40,274 bases of DNA from Verrucomicrobiota bacterium (lineage in GTDB: Bacteria > Verrucomicrobiota > Verrucomicrobiia > Opitutales > Opitutaceae): assembly GCA_016871755.1 (NCBI GenBank), contig VHCJ01000026.1, forward strand, positions 1 to 40,274, in the 5' to 3' direction. Positions 1-8,272 of the stretch are shown here, piece by piece. Each line of letters starts with the position of its first letter. Positions within the stretch are counted from its first letter, which is position 1. The position numbers and the translations under genes are program-made. The notes under the pieces are model-generated. The model ran no database searches. It was not told where the DNA came from and saw only the letters and a program-made list of their open reading frames with translations.

Positions 1-89
1 CGAATCTTCGCTGACCATTGCTCCCTGCCAGCACACTTGTGCGTGCAGGAGACCATCCTTTGGCCCATCGTGCAGGAAGTCAGCCCGCT

Positions 90-1550
90 ATGAACACGAG
101 CGCCGGCCACTTTGAACTCGTGGTCGTCGGCGCGGGCAGCGGGGGCTTCGGCGCCGCCCTTGCAGCGGCGCGTCTCGGATGCTCCGTGCTGCTGCTTGAG
201 AAGGGTGACTCGCTCGGCGGAACGGCGGGGCGCGGGGGCGTCAACAACTGGGAGCCTGGTGTCGGCGGCACCGGAATTCCGTTCGACCTCTACAAGCGCC
301 TCAAGCAGGTCCCGGACGCGGTCGGAATCTACTCTTTCGGGCGTCATTTCGCTTGGCAGGGACCAGAGGTGGAGCCGAAGTTTCCCGGTGGCGAACTGGT
401 CATCGACCGCACAAGGCGCTACGTCGACAGTCTCCGCCGGTTCGGAGCGCCGCCTCTCCCCCTCGCCGAACGTTTCCGCCGCCAACACTGGCATGGTGTT
501 CCGTACGAGCCCGAGGCTTACTCCGCCGAAATGGCGCGGCTGCTTTCGGAGACGGGCCAATGCACCGTGCGGCTCGGCACCTGCTTCACTGACGCGAAAG
601 CCCATGCCGGACGCCTAGAAGCACTCGAACTGGACGGTGGGAACGTGGTGACCGCCGACTTCTTCGTTGATGCCACCGCGGATCTACACGTGGCCCGCGC
701 CGTCCAGTGTCGCACCACCCTCGGTCAGGAAGCCCGCACGCTCTACAACGAACCGAGCGCACCGGTGATGCCAACCGACCGGCTCAACGGCGCGACGCTC
801 ATCTACCGGGTGTCCCGCCGCGAGCACGCCGGCATCGACCCTCTCCCGTCCGGAATCCCCTCGCAGTGCTGGTGGTCAGAGACCTTCCCGGTCGCCGCCT
901 TCACTCAGTATCCCAACGGCGACTACAACGTGAATGCGCTCCCGGTCATGGCGGGCCGAGAGGCCCATGACCTCGGTTACGCGGCCGCACGGGCGGAATG
1001 CGAGCGCCGTATCCTCGCCCACTGGCATCACGTGCAGACTGTCTATCCGGAGTTCCAGCGCTACCGGATGACATGGGTCGCCCCGGGCTTCGGCGTGAGG
1101 GAGGGCCCCCGCTTGGTCGGGCGGTACGTGCTCACCGAACATGACCTGATCAGCGGAATCACTCGGCAGGCGCACCCAGACATCATCGCCCTCGCCGATC
1201 ACGCCCGGGACACCCACGGCGCGGACACCGGCCGGGCAGGTACCGGGGAGGTGAGCGAGCCCTACGGGATCCCGTTCCGTTGCCTGCTCCCCAACGAGGT
1301 TGAGAACCTCGCGGTCGCCTGTCGCGGAGCGAGCTTCTCGTCGATTGCGGCGTCCAGCTGCCGACTCTCGCGGACAATGATGCAACTTGGGCAAGCCGCC
1401 GGAACGGCGATCGCCATCGCGAAGCGGGAAAAACTGCGAGCACTCCATTCCGTCCCGTCCGAGAGGCTGCGGGCCGATCTTCAGCGGCAGCACGTCGAGC
1501 TTTCGTGGCCCCGACCGCCGGAGCTCATCGAATACCTCAGCGCAGAGTAG
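90..1550 (+). CDS. FAD-dependent oxidoreductase (FAD_oxidored type)
   Basis: A 486-residue flavoprotein. Residues 11-19 (VVVGAGSGG) form the Rossmann dinucleotide-binding loop, and E37 at the end of the second strand is the usual ribose-binding acid. The stretch SLGGTAGRGGVNNWEPG just after it is typical of the FAD_oxidored (PF12831-like) group. The ATG at 90 is preferred over an in-frame TTG at 18 because AGGAAG lies at 74-79 and the FAD fold begins directly after it. It is the first gene of a tight set: the next start is only 10 bases past its stop. The substrate cannot be read from sequence. The neighbours (a GlpD-type dehydrogenase, an aldolase and a symporter) suggest oxidation of a polyol or sugar derivative. 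The family assignment is firm and the substrate unknown. Bases 1-89 hold no complete gene, so the operon may begin outside the window. Confidence 0.8.
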   Translation: MNTSAGHFELVVVGAGSGGFGAALAAARLGCSVLLLEKGDSLGGTAGRGGVNNWEPGVGGTGIPFDLYKRLKQVPDAVGIYSFGRHFAWQGPEVEPKFPGGELVIDRTRRYVDSLRRFGAPPLPLAERFRRQHWHGVPYEPEAYSAEMARLLSETGQCTVRLGTCFTDAKAHAGRLEALELDGGNVVTADFFVDATADLHVARAVQCRTTLGQEARTLYNEPSAPVMPTDRLNGATLIYRVSRREHAGIDPLPSGIPSQCWWSETFPVAAFTQYPNGDYNVNALPVMAGREAHDLGYAAARAECERRILAHWHHVQTVYPEFQRYRMTWVAPGFGVREGPRLVGRYVLTEHDLISGITRQAHPDIIALADHARDTHGADTGRAGTGEVSEPYGIPFRCLLPNEVENLAVACRGASFSSIAASSCRLSRTMMQLGQAAGTAIAIAKREKLRALHSVPSERLRADLQRQHVELSWPRPPELIEYLSAE

Positions 1551-1560
1551 CCGCAGCCCC

Positions 1561-3102
1561 ATGATCCTCCCGCCTCGCGCCCAAGGGCTGGCTCGCCTCG
1601 CCGAGCCCCGCGATGTCGATGTCCTCGTTCTCGGAGGCGGCATCAACGGCGCCGGCCTGCTGCGCGAACTGGCACTCAACGGGCTGGAGGTCTTGCTCGT
1701 CGACAAGGGCGACTTCGCCTCCGGCGCCACCTCCGCCTCATCGCGAATGATTCACGGGGGCCTGCGCTACCTTGAGAACGGCGAGTTCCGTCTTGTCCGT
1801 GAGTCCCTGCAAGAGCGAGACCGCCTGCTCCGCCTCGCCCCTCACGCGGTTCGTCCCCTCCCTACCACCATCCCCATCTTCTCGCACTGGTCCGGATTCA
1901 GCAACGCGCTGAAGCGGTTCCTCGGACTGAGCACCCCACCCTCCGCGCGCGGAGCCGCGCTGATCAAGATCGGGCTGACGCTGTACGACGTCCTGACAAT
2001 CCGACGCCGATTGCTGCCCACGCATGCGTTCAGTCGCCGGAAGGAGGCGCTCACGCTTCGGCCCGGCCTTCATCCCGGCATCGTGTGCACCGCAACCTAC
2101 CACGACGCGCAGGTTTCGCTGCCCGAGCGACTCTGCCTCGAAGTCATCGCAGACGCATGCGCCGCCAGTCCGCTGGCCTTCGCGCTCAACTATTGCCGAC
2201 TTGCGCGCGCCGACGGTTCCGCAGTGGTTATCGTCGATGAGTTGACCGGAATCGGACACCGAGTCACCCCCAAGGTCGTCGTTAACGCCACCGGAGCATG
2301 GATCGACCTCGCGAACGCCAGCCTCGGGCGACCCTCCCGCTGGATCGGAGGCACCAAGGGCTCACATCTGGTGATTGACCATCCGGAACTGCTCCGAGCC
2401 TGCCGCAGCGAGCAGCTCTTCTACGAGAACGCTGATGGACGCGTTTGTATCTTCTTCCCGGTCAATGGCAGGGTCCTGATCGGTTCCACCGACATCCGGA
2501 TCGACAACCCCGACGACGCGATCTGCGACGAGCGCGAGATCGACTATATGCTCGAAAGTGTCCGAGCCGTATTCCCCGGGATCCGAGTCGGGCGCGAACA
2601 CATCCTCTCCCGCTTTTGCGGCGTCAGGCCCCTGCCTGCCAGCGACGATGGCTTCACCGGCCGGATCAGCCGTGATCACTCCTGCCGGTTCACTCCCGCC
2701 CGCGCGGAGCAACCGTGGCCCGTCTACTCGCTAATTGGAGGCAAGTGGACCACGTTCCGCGCATTCGCCGAGCTGGCCGGTGACCGGATCCTCCGGCACC
2801 TCGGTCGACCGCGCATCGCCTCGTCACGGGACCGGCCGATCTCCGGGGAGCCGCCGTCCGCCCACGACGGCGAAGCGGCGCTCAGGGCGATGCTGCGCCA
2901 CGAAGCCGTGGTGCATCTTGACGACCTCCTCATCCGGCGCACCCCGCTGGGACTCTACACGCGCTGGAGCGAAACGAGGCTCGCCGCTTTCGCCGATCTG
3001 GCCGCGAGCGAGCTCGACTGGAACCACGACCGGCGCGACGCGGAGATCGACCGGACCCGAGATATCCTCGCCCGCGTTCACGGGGTCGCCATCGCACCCT
3101 GA
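1561..3102 (+). CDS. FAD-dependent glycerol-3-phosphate dehydrogenase family (GlpD-like)
   Basis: A 513-residue member of the GlpD family, which oxidises sn-glycerol 3-phosphate or a related polyol phosphate and passes electrons to the quinone pool at the inner membrane. Residues 25-32 (GGGINGAG) are the FAD Rossmann loop. The family signature FASGATSASSRMIHGGLRYL follows at about residues 51-70, and GSTDIRIDNP and GGKWTTFR further on match the later FAD-contacting regions. The ATG at 1561 is chosen because the protein then starts just ahead of the FAD strand; an earlier in-frame start at 1387 would overlap the upstream gene by 164 bases. It lies 10 bases after the oxidoreductase and 15 before the aldolase, so co-transcription is very likely. 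Family relatives such as erythritol-phosphate dehydrogenase act on other polyol phosphates, so glycerol 3-phosphate is not guaranteed. No glycerol kinase is in view. Confidence 0.85.
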   Translation: MILPPRAQGLARLAEPRDVDVLVLGGGINGAGLLRELALNGLEVLLVDKGDFASGATSASSRMIHGGLRYLENGEFRLVRESLQERDRLLRLAPHAVRPLPTTIPIFSHWSGFSNALKRFLGLSTPPSARGAALIKIGLTLYDVLTIRRRLLPTHAFSRRKEALTLRPGLHPGIVCTATYHDAQVSLPERLCLEVIADACAASPLAFALNYCRLARADGSAVVIVDELTGIGHRVTPKVVVNATGAWIDLANASLGRPSRWIGGTKGSHLVIDHPELLRACRSEQLFYENADGRVCIFFPVNGRVLIGSTDIRIDNPDDAICDEREIDYMLESVRAVFPGIRVGREHILSRFCGVRPLPASDDGFTGRISRDHSCRFTPARAEQPWPVYSLIGGKWTTFRAFAELAGDRILRHLGRPRIASSRDRPISGEPPSAHDGEAALRAMLRHEAVVHLDDLLIRRTPLGLYTRWSETRLAAFADLAASELDWNHDRRDAEIDRTRDILARVHGVAIAP

Positions 3103-3117
3103 CCTTTCCCCTCCATC

Positions 3118-3966
3118 ATGTTCAACGCACACAAAGTCCGCCTCAACCGTTTCCTCGGCGCCGACGGCCGCTGCCTCGACGTCGCCGTCGATCATGGCGT
3201 CTTCAATGAGTACTCGTTCCTCGACGGGCTCGAGGACATGCCCGCGGTCATCAAGTCCCTCGCCGCCGCCGGTCCCGACGCCATCCAGATGAACGTCGGC
3301 CAGGCCGACGTGCTCCAGACGATCCCTGGCGCACGCAAACCGGCCTTGGTCCTGCGCACGGACGCCGGCAATCTCTACAACGCGACCACGCACCGGGTCA
3401 TGTTCAATCAACTCGTTCACTGGGACGAGCCGATCCTGGGCGCGCTGAAGCTGGATGCAGCCTGCGTGGTGTGCAACCTGCTCCTGATGCCCGGCGAACC
3501 GGATCTGCACCGGCAGACCGTGCTCAACGCCGCGCGCCTCCGGGTCGCCTGCGACCGCTATGGCATGCCGTTGATGATCGAGCCTCTGGTGTTGAAGACG
3601 AACGAGGCCAAGGGCGGCTATCAGGTGGATGGCAACAAGAAGCTCATCGTCGGACTCGTCCGACAAGCCCGGGAAATCGGTGCGGATGTGATCAAGGCCG
3701 ATCCGACGGAGCACGCGGAGGACTATCACGAGGTGGTCCAGGCCGCGCGCTGCCCGATTCTCGTCCGCGGGGGCGGCAAGAAGCCAATCGAGACCGTGTT
3801 CCGGGAAGCGTCCGCCTTTCTCGCCCAGGGAGCTCACGGCCTCGTCTACGGCCGGAACATTTACCAGCACCCGAACCCGGCACGGATCATCGCCGCCTTC
3901 ATGGCCATGATCCACGGCGGAGCGGATGCGGACCGTGCGCTGAAGATCTACGAGGGAACCAGCTAA
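3118..3966 (+). CDS. Class I aldolase, DeoC/FbaB/LsrF-type TIM barrel
   Basis: A 282-residue (beta/alpha)8 aldolase. The start DVAVDHGVF (residues 21-29) matches the first barrel strand of archaeal-type class I fructose-bisphosphate aldolases and LsrF. ADVIKADP (residues 189-196) contains K193, the expected Schiff-base lysine. ILVRGGGKK (214-222) and VYGRNIYQ (243-250) supply the phosphate-binding loops near the C-terminus. Such enzymes cleave or form a carbon-carbon bond in a phosphorylated sugar without a metal. Here the likely role is to split the ketose phosphate made by the dehydrogenase upstream, giving central-metabolism trioses; this is inference from context. The ATG at 3118 follows a pyrimidine-rich stretch with no purine-rich ribosome site. 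An exact substrate or gene symbol cannot be given. Confidence 0.75.
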   Translation: MFNAHKVRLNRFLGADGRCLDVAVDHGVFNEYSFLDGLEDMPAVIKSLAAAGPDAIQMNVGQADVLQTIPGARKPALVLRTDAGNLYNATTHRVMFNQLVHWDEPILGALKLDAACVVCNLLLMPGEPDLHRQTVLNAARLRVACDRYGMPLMIEPLVLKTNEAKGGYQVDGNKKLIVGLVRQAREIGADVIKADPTEHAEDYHEVVQAARCPILVRGGGKKPIETVFREASAFLAQGAHGLVYGRNIYQHPNPARIIAAFMAMIHGGADADRALKIYEGTS

Positions 3967-4015
3967 AGGCACGGACCGGACCCATTCGGGCCCGCTCCGC
4001 CTACCCCCGACCATC

Positions 4016-5431
4016 ATGGCGAACCCCGCGCCCCCAGATTCAGCCCAACCTCCCCCGGAGAACCTCAGCCAGAAGGAAAAGGTCGTCTTCTCGATCGGGG
4101 GAGGGCTGCAGCAATTCAGCAACACGGCTCCCCAGTACCTCGCGAACCCGATCTTCAACCTAGCACTCGGAATGAATCCGGTGCACATCGGGATCGTCCT
4201 TGCGATCGCCCGCCTCTGGGACGCCGTGTCGGACCCCTTGGTGGGGAACTGGTCCGACAACGCGCGCACCCGCTGGGGGCGCCGCAAGCCATTCATGGTC
4301 ACAGGCGCGATCCTCACCGGAGCAAGCTTCGCGGCCATGTGGTGGCTGCCGCGGGATGCGGACCAGACCTTCTACTTCGGCTACTTTCTTCTGACCATCC
4401 TGCTCTTCTTCACGGGCACCACCTTGTTTGCGGTCCCCTGGACCGCGCTCGGAATCGCCAGCGCCCCCACCTACCAGGAGCGCACGAAGCTGTTCGCCTA
4501 CGTCGGCGTGACCCACAAGGTCGTTGGGTTCACCACCGGCTGGCTCTACCCGCTATGCCAGCTCGCGGTGTTCCAGACCGTGCTCGACGGAGCGCGCATC
4601 GTGGGATGCATCTGCGGCACGCTGATCATCATCGCGTGCCTGATCCCTGCGCTCACCCTCAAGGAACCGCCTGACGCTCCCACTCCGGTGCGACAGAAAC
4701 CGGAGCCGTTCCTTCACGCGATGAAGGCCGTCATCAGCAATCGCGTGCTGCGGCTGTTCTCCCTCGCGTGCCTGGTGACGATGACCTCCCTGTACACGGT
4801 CTCCAGCCTCGGACTCTACATCAACATCTACCACGTCTTCGGCGGCGACAAGGTCGCTGCCGCGACCATGATGGGGATCTGGGGCACGCTGTTCAACGTG
4901 CTCGCGATGGTCTCGATCCCGCCGATGATCTGGCTCTCCAACCGGCTCGGAAAACACCGGGCGATCATGCTCGCCCTTGGAATGGTGTCCGTTTCGGCAG
5001 TCCTCAAGTGGGTGCTCTACACTCCGGCGATGCCCTACCTGCAGCTCGCCACCGCGCTCCTGCACGCCCCAGGGCTCGCCGCCTACCTCATCCTCGTCAC
5101 GTCGATGACGGCCGACATCGTCGACCACGACGAACTCCTCAGCGGGCGCCGTCGCGAGGCGCTGATCTCAGCCGCGAACACGTGGATCACCAAGATGGGT
5201 GTTTCGCTCTCGTTCATCATGGCCGGCTTGGTCCTGAATCTCACCGGGTTCGACGCCACTCTTGGCGGAAATCAAGCCGAGGACACGGTCACCAAGATGC
5301 GGGTATTCTTCTGCGCCGTCCCCGCCCTCGGCACCCTTGCGGCCATCCTGCTGCTCCGGCGCTATCCTCTCACCCGGAGCAAGGTCGAATCGATCCAGGA
5401 AGCCCTGCGCGGGCGCCGACTTTCGGCCTAG
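4016..5431 (+). CDS. GPH-family sugar:cation symporter (MFS)
   Basis: A 471-residue inner-membrane transporter with about 12 hydrophobic segments. The loop between helices 2 and 3, residues 72-94, reads SDPLVGNWSDNARTRWGRRK, the signature of the glycoside-pentoside-hexuronide:cation symporter family (MelB, XylP, YihO relatives). A matching second-half loop occurs near TADIVDHDELLSGRRREA, about residues 365-382, also characteristic. It imports a sugar or glycoside using a cation gradient. It follows the aldolase by 49 bases and is probably the last gene of the operon, since a hairpin lies at 5476-5501. The cargo is unknown; the oxidoreductase, polyol-phosphate dehydrogenase and aldolase in front of it are presumably the pathway for what it carries. 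Confidence 0.9.
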   Translation: MANPAPPDSAQPPPENLSQKEKVVFSIGGGLQQFSNTAPQYLANPIFNLALGMNPVHIGIVLAIARLWDAVSDPLVGNWSDNARTRWGRRKPFMVTGAILTGASFAAMWWLPRDADQTFYFGYFLLTILLFFTGTTLFAVPWTALGIASAPTYQERTKLFAYVGVTHKVVGFTTGWLYPLCQLAVFQTVLDGARIVGCICGTLIIIACLIPALTLKEPPDAPTPVRQKPEPFLHAMKAVISNRVLRLFSLACLVTMTSLYTVSSLGLYINIYHVFGGDKVAAATMMGIWGTLFNVLAMVSIPPMIWLSNRLGKHRAIMLALGMVSVSAVLKWVLYTPAMPYLQLATALLHAPGLAAYLILVTSMTADIVDHDELLSGRRREALISAANTWITKMGVSLSFIMAGLVLNLTGFDATLGGNQAEDTVTKMRVFFCAVPALGTLAAILLLRRYPLTRSKVESIQEALRGRRLSA

Positions 5432-5475
5432 CGGTCGAAGGCGCCGAACCGCGCAAGCCGCCGCCGGCGACCTCG

Positions 5476-5501
5476 CCGGGAGGCCGGCTGACGCCTCCCG
5501 G
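5476..5501. terminator. Hairpin between convergent genes
   Basis: CCGGGAGGC (5476-5484) and GCCTCCCGG (5493-5501) form a perfect 9-bp stem with an 8-base loop. It sits between the stop of the symporter (5431) and the stop of the convergent polyphosphate kinase (5507), so it can serve both strands. There is no T-run on either side, so it is a weak intrinsic terminator at best. Confidence 0.5.
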
Positions 5502-5506
5502 GGGCG

Positions 5507-7012
5507 CTAAGCCCCGGACTCCAGCGCGGCCTCGATGACCTTGCAGCTGGTGCGGAGGATCTCGAGGCGGGCGTGGCGCTTGTTGTTCGCCGGCACGAGG
5601 TGCCAGCGCGCGAACGGGTGGTCGGTCAGCGCGAGCATGTCGCCCACCGCCACCTCGTAGGCCTCCCACTTCCGCCGGTTCCGCCAGTCCTCAGCGTTGA
5701 TCTTGTGCTGCTTGTACGCCGTGTCCTCCCGGGCGCGGAAGCGGCGAAGCTGCTCGTCCCGGGAGATGTGCATCCAGAATTTCAGGACGATGGTGCCGTG
5801 CTCCGCGAGCTGCTCCTCGAAGTCGCTGATCTCGCCGAACGCCCGGCGCCACTCGTCGGGACGAGCGAAGCCCTCGAGCCGCTCGACCAGCACGCGCCCG
5901 TACCACGAGCGATCGAAGATGGTCACATAGCCGTCGCGCGGCACCTGCCGCCAGAACCGCCAGAGGTAGTGGTGCGCCTTCTCCTCATCGGTCGGCTTGG
6001 CGATGGGCACGACGCGGTAGAAACGCACGTCGATGGCCGACGCGAGGCGGCGGATCGCCCCGCCCTTGCCGGCCGCATCCCAGCCTTCGAAGACGAAGAT
6101 CACCGGGCGGCGCGCCTCGTAGGCGATCCGCAGAGACCGGTAGAGGCGCCCGAGCCACTTCTCCCGCTTGCGCTCGTACTCCTCCTCCGTGAGGCGCTGG
6201 TCGAGAGGCGTGGCCCGCAGCCAGCGCACGCCGCTGGGCGCGAGGGCGCGAGGGGATCTCTCCGGGCGACCCGTCGCGGCGCCTTTGCGGCCGGCCTTCC
6301 GGAGGTGGGCGCGGAACTGGCGGAGGATGATCTCGCCCACGCGCAGGTTGCGCGCCCGCTCGTCGAGGGCGTCAATCACCGTCCAGCGCGCTCCCGGACG
6401 GTCCGTCTCGGTGCGGATGCGCTGCGCGGTCCGCTCCAGCGGGGTATAACGCTGGTGCGCCAGCCAGTCCTCCTCAGTCACACGCCAAGCCTTGTCCGGA
6501 TCCGCCTCCAGCGCCTTCAGCCGAGCCCGCTGGTCCTTGCGCGAGAGGTTCAACCAGAGCTTGATGATCAGCGTGCCGTCGTCCGCGAGAAGCTTCTCGA
6601 AGTGCCGGATGCGCCGCAGCTCATGGTCCAGTTCCTCGCGCGCCTTGACGCCGCCGTGGAGCTGCTCGTGGAGGGTCTCGGTGTACCACGACGACGCAAA
6701 CACCCCGATGCGCCCGCGGACCGGGAGGTTGCGCCAGTAGCGCCACATGAGGGGATGCTCCCGCTCCTCCTGCGAGGGCGACTGGATGGCAAAGGTCTCC
6801 ACCCCGCGGGGATCCAGCCACTCACCGAGGGTGTTGAGGAGGTCGCCGCGCCCCGATCCAGCGACACCCGCGACGATCAAAACAACCGTAAAGGGGGCGT
6901 CCTTCAGCTGCACCTGCAATTGGATGAGTTCCGCGCGCAGCGCCGGCAGGCGGGCGGCGTACTGTTTCTTGGACAGGCGGGGAGTCGCCTTGGCCGGGGA
7001 GGAAAGACCCAT
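5507..7012 (-). CDS. pap: Polyphosphate:AMP phosphotransferase (two-domain PPK2)
   Basis: A 501-residue protein made of two PPK2 domains, the arrangement of class II PPK2 enzymes that phosphorylate AMP to ADP using polyphosphate. The C-terminal domain is intact: Walker A GWDAAGKGG at 310-318, AKPTDEEKAHHYLWRFWRQV at 338-357 and FDRSWYGRV at 366-374. The N-terminal domain is degenerate: GVAGSGRG at 49-56 has arginine in place of the Walker lysine, and FASSWY at 105-110 lacks the aspartate-arginine pair. This matches known Pap proteins, in which only the second half is catalytic. It is cytoplasmic and transcribed alone, convergent with the symporter operon and divergent from rpmH. The ATG at 7012 has no clear ribosome-binding site. 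Function is assigned from family knowledge and the visible motifs. Confidence 0.9.
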   Translation of the reverse strand: MGLSSPAKATPRLSKKQYAARLPALRAELIQLQVQLKDAPFTVVLIVAGVAGSGRGDLLNTLGEWLDPRGVETFAIQSPSQEEREHPLMWRYWRNLPVRGRIGVFASSWYTETLHEQLHGGVKAREELDHELRRIRHFEKLLADDGTLIIKLWLNLSRKDQRARLKALEADPDKAWRVTEEDWLAHQRYTPLERTAQRIRTETDRPGARWTVIDALDERARNLRVGEIILRQFRAHLRKAGRKGAATGRPERSPRALAPSGVRWLRATPLDQRLTEEEYERKREKWLGRLYRSLRIAYEARRPVIFVFEGWDAAGKGGAIRRLASAIDVRFYRVVPIAKPTDEEKAHHYLWRFWRQVPRDGYVTIFDRSWYGRVLVERLEGFARPDEWRRAFGEISDFEEQLAEHGTIVLKFWMHISRDEQLRRFRAREDTAYKQHKINAEDWRNRRKWEAYEVAVGDMLALTDHPFARWHLVPANNKRHARLEILRTSCKVIEAALESGA

Positions 7013-7253
7013 GGGGCCAAGGAGATAAGCTGCCCGGGGGGCTGTCGAGTGCGCGCAGCGGCCCTCCGCAATTCGTCACCTCCCTTTCCGGTTCCTCGCC
7101 GGGTCCACGGGCCCGCGGGCGGGGATCTCCAAGCCCGAAGGCGCCACGTTCTCGCCGCAGGCGGGCGCGGGCGACCAGGCTGGGCCGTACAGGGCCTCCC
7201 TGCGGCGACCCACCCCGCGGGGAGCCCGGGGGAGACAACCACCGTTCTGCGGC

Positions 7254-7282
7254 TTGACACCCTCCTGCAACTCCGGCACTTC
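7254..7282 (+). promoter_or_regulatory. Possible promoter of the rpmH operon
   Basis: A perfect TTGACA (-35) lies at 7254-7259, 50 bases before the rpmH ATG. At the usual 17-base spacing the -10 position (7277-7282) reads CACTTC, a poor match to TATAAT. The rest of the 7013-7308 gap shows no gene and no DnaA-box cluster. The call rests mainly on the -35 match and its place ahead of rpmH. Confidence 0.35.
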
Positions 7283-7308
7283 AGTCATCTCTTAATCAAC
7301 TTCCGACC

Positions 7309-7446
7309 ATGCAACCCACCTTTCGCCCGCATCGCAAGAAACGCGCCCGCAAGATCGGTTTCCGCGCCCGCAAGGCCACCAAGGGTGGTCGGAAGGTGCT
7401 GGCCGCGCGCCGCCGTAAGGGTCGCAAGCGTCTGACGGTCGTCTGA
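7309..7446 (+). CDS. rpmH: Large ribosomal subunit protein bL34
   Basis: A 45-residue, very basic protein. It starts [20 protein letters not shown] and ends with [12 protein letters not shown], the standard bL34 layout: a short N-terminus, then an Arg/Lys-rich helix that sits in 23S rRNA. Length and the ATG at 7309 are normal for the family. It is followed after 38 bases by rnpA, the near-universal bacterial pairing, and then by yidD and yidC. Its leader (CTTAATCAACTTCCGACC) is pyrimidine-rich with no Shine-Dalgarno match. Confidence 0.97.
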   Translation: MQPTFRPHRKKRARKIGFRARKATKGGRKVLAARRRKGRKRLTVV

Positions 7447-7484
7447 TTCCGTCACCGCCCGGCCCGCCTCCGCCCGAGTCCGCC

Positions 7485-7859
7485 ATGCGTTTCCGCGCCG
7501 AGCAGCACCTGCGGCGCCAGCGCGATATCCGGGCGGTCCGCGAATCTGGGCGGCGACACGATTGCGGGGGCTTCACGCTGTGGTACCGGCTCCGTCCGGC
7601 ACCCCCTCCTCCACCGCTCGACCTGCGCCGGATCTGCACGGTCGCATCGACCGCCGCCGTGGGAGGGGCCGTCGAACGCGCCCGGGCCAAGCGTCGCCTG
7701 CGCGAGGTCTTCCGCCAGCATCAGGAGGCGGTGCCGCCAGGTTACGATCTGCTGCTGGTCGCGAAGCGTTCGCTCAATCAGCTTGAGTATCGGGAAATCG
7801 AACGGAAGTTCATCGAGGCTTGCTCGCGCCTCGCGCCCCGTCCCTCCCCCGCCGCATGA
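7485..7859 (+). CDS. rnpA: Ribonuclease P protein component
   Basis: A 124-residue basic protein, the protein subunit that helps RNase P RNA cleave the 5' leaders of pre-tRNAs. The stretch [16 protein letters not shown] at about residues 64-79 corresponds to the RNR signature helix that contacts the RNA. The N-terminal [16 protein letters not shown] matches the usual start of the family. An uncommon loop of five consecutive prolines ([10 protein letters not shown]) lies at about residues 37-46, before the central strand. Its TGA (7857-7859) overlaps the ATG of yidD (7856-7858), so the two are translationally coupled. Confidence 0.93.
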   Translation: MRFRAEQHLRRQRDIRAVRESGRRHDCGGFTLWYRLRPAPPPPPLDLRRICTVASTAAVGGAVERARAKRRLREVFRQHQEAVPPGYDLLLVAKRSLNQLEYREIERKFIEACSRLAPRPSPAA

Positions 7860-8272
7860 CGCTCCCGGAGTCACCGTCGCCCGCCGCCCGCTTGGCCCGA
7901 GTCGTCGCCGCCACGCCGGTCCACGCCCTCCTCGGGTTGATCCGGGTCTACCAACTCACGGTGTCGCCGATCCTGCCTTGGGTCATGGGCCCGGGCTGCG
8001 GTTGCCGTTTCCATCCGAGTTGCTCCCACTACGCCGCCGACGCCCTTCGCGAGCACGGCTTCGGGCGCGGGAGCTGGCTGGCGGTGCGGCGGCTCGCTCG
8101 CTGTCACCCGTTCCACCCAGGCGGCGTCGACTTCGTCCCGCCACGCCCAGCGCCGCGATGCGCGGCGGTGAAGCGGCCCGACTTCTCGCACGCGCCGGCA
8201 CTTTCCTCCCTTTCCTCCGCGGTTGCCGCCCCAGGCACCGTTCTCTCCCCCGCTTCCGACGTTCATGGATAA
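7856..8272 (+). CDS. yidD: Membrane protein insertion efficiency factor YidD
   Basis: A 138-residue protein of the YidD family, a small membrane-associated factor that helps YidC-dependent protein insertion. The core motif [15 protein letters not shown] holds the two family cysteines, and [10 protein letters not shown] in front of it is also typical. The ATG at 7856 overlaps the rnpA stop as ATGA. The C-terminus (about residues 95-138) is longer and less conserved than in the usual 75-85 residue proteins. It runs through to TAA at 8270-8272, eight bases past the start of yidC, so three genes in a row are coupled by overlap. Confidence 0.9.
   Translation: MTLPESPSPAARLARVVAATPVHALLGLIRVYQLTVSPILPWVMGPGCGCRFHPSCSHYAADALREHGFGRGSWLAVRRLARCHPFHPGGVDFVPPRPAPRCAAVKRPDFSHAPALSSLSSAVAAPGTVLSPASDVHG

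Noticed and set aside
3118-3966. Sulfoquinovose aldolase YihT, because a GPH transporter of the YihO type is adjacent
   Set aside because: The first barrel strand (DVAVDHGVF) fits the FbaB/LsrF type, and no YihS-, YihU- or YihV-like gene is present.
2824-4338. Long antisense open frames, also at 5573-7435, 14538-15980 and 20867-22966
   Set aside because: They lie opposite strongly supported genes and have Arg/Gly/Asp/His-rich composition typical of high-GC shadow frames, without motifs.
7013-7308. Chromosome origin beside rpmH
   Set aside because: No DnaA boxes, no AT-rich unwinding region and no dnaA in view; only a -35-like element is seen.
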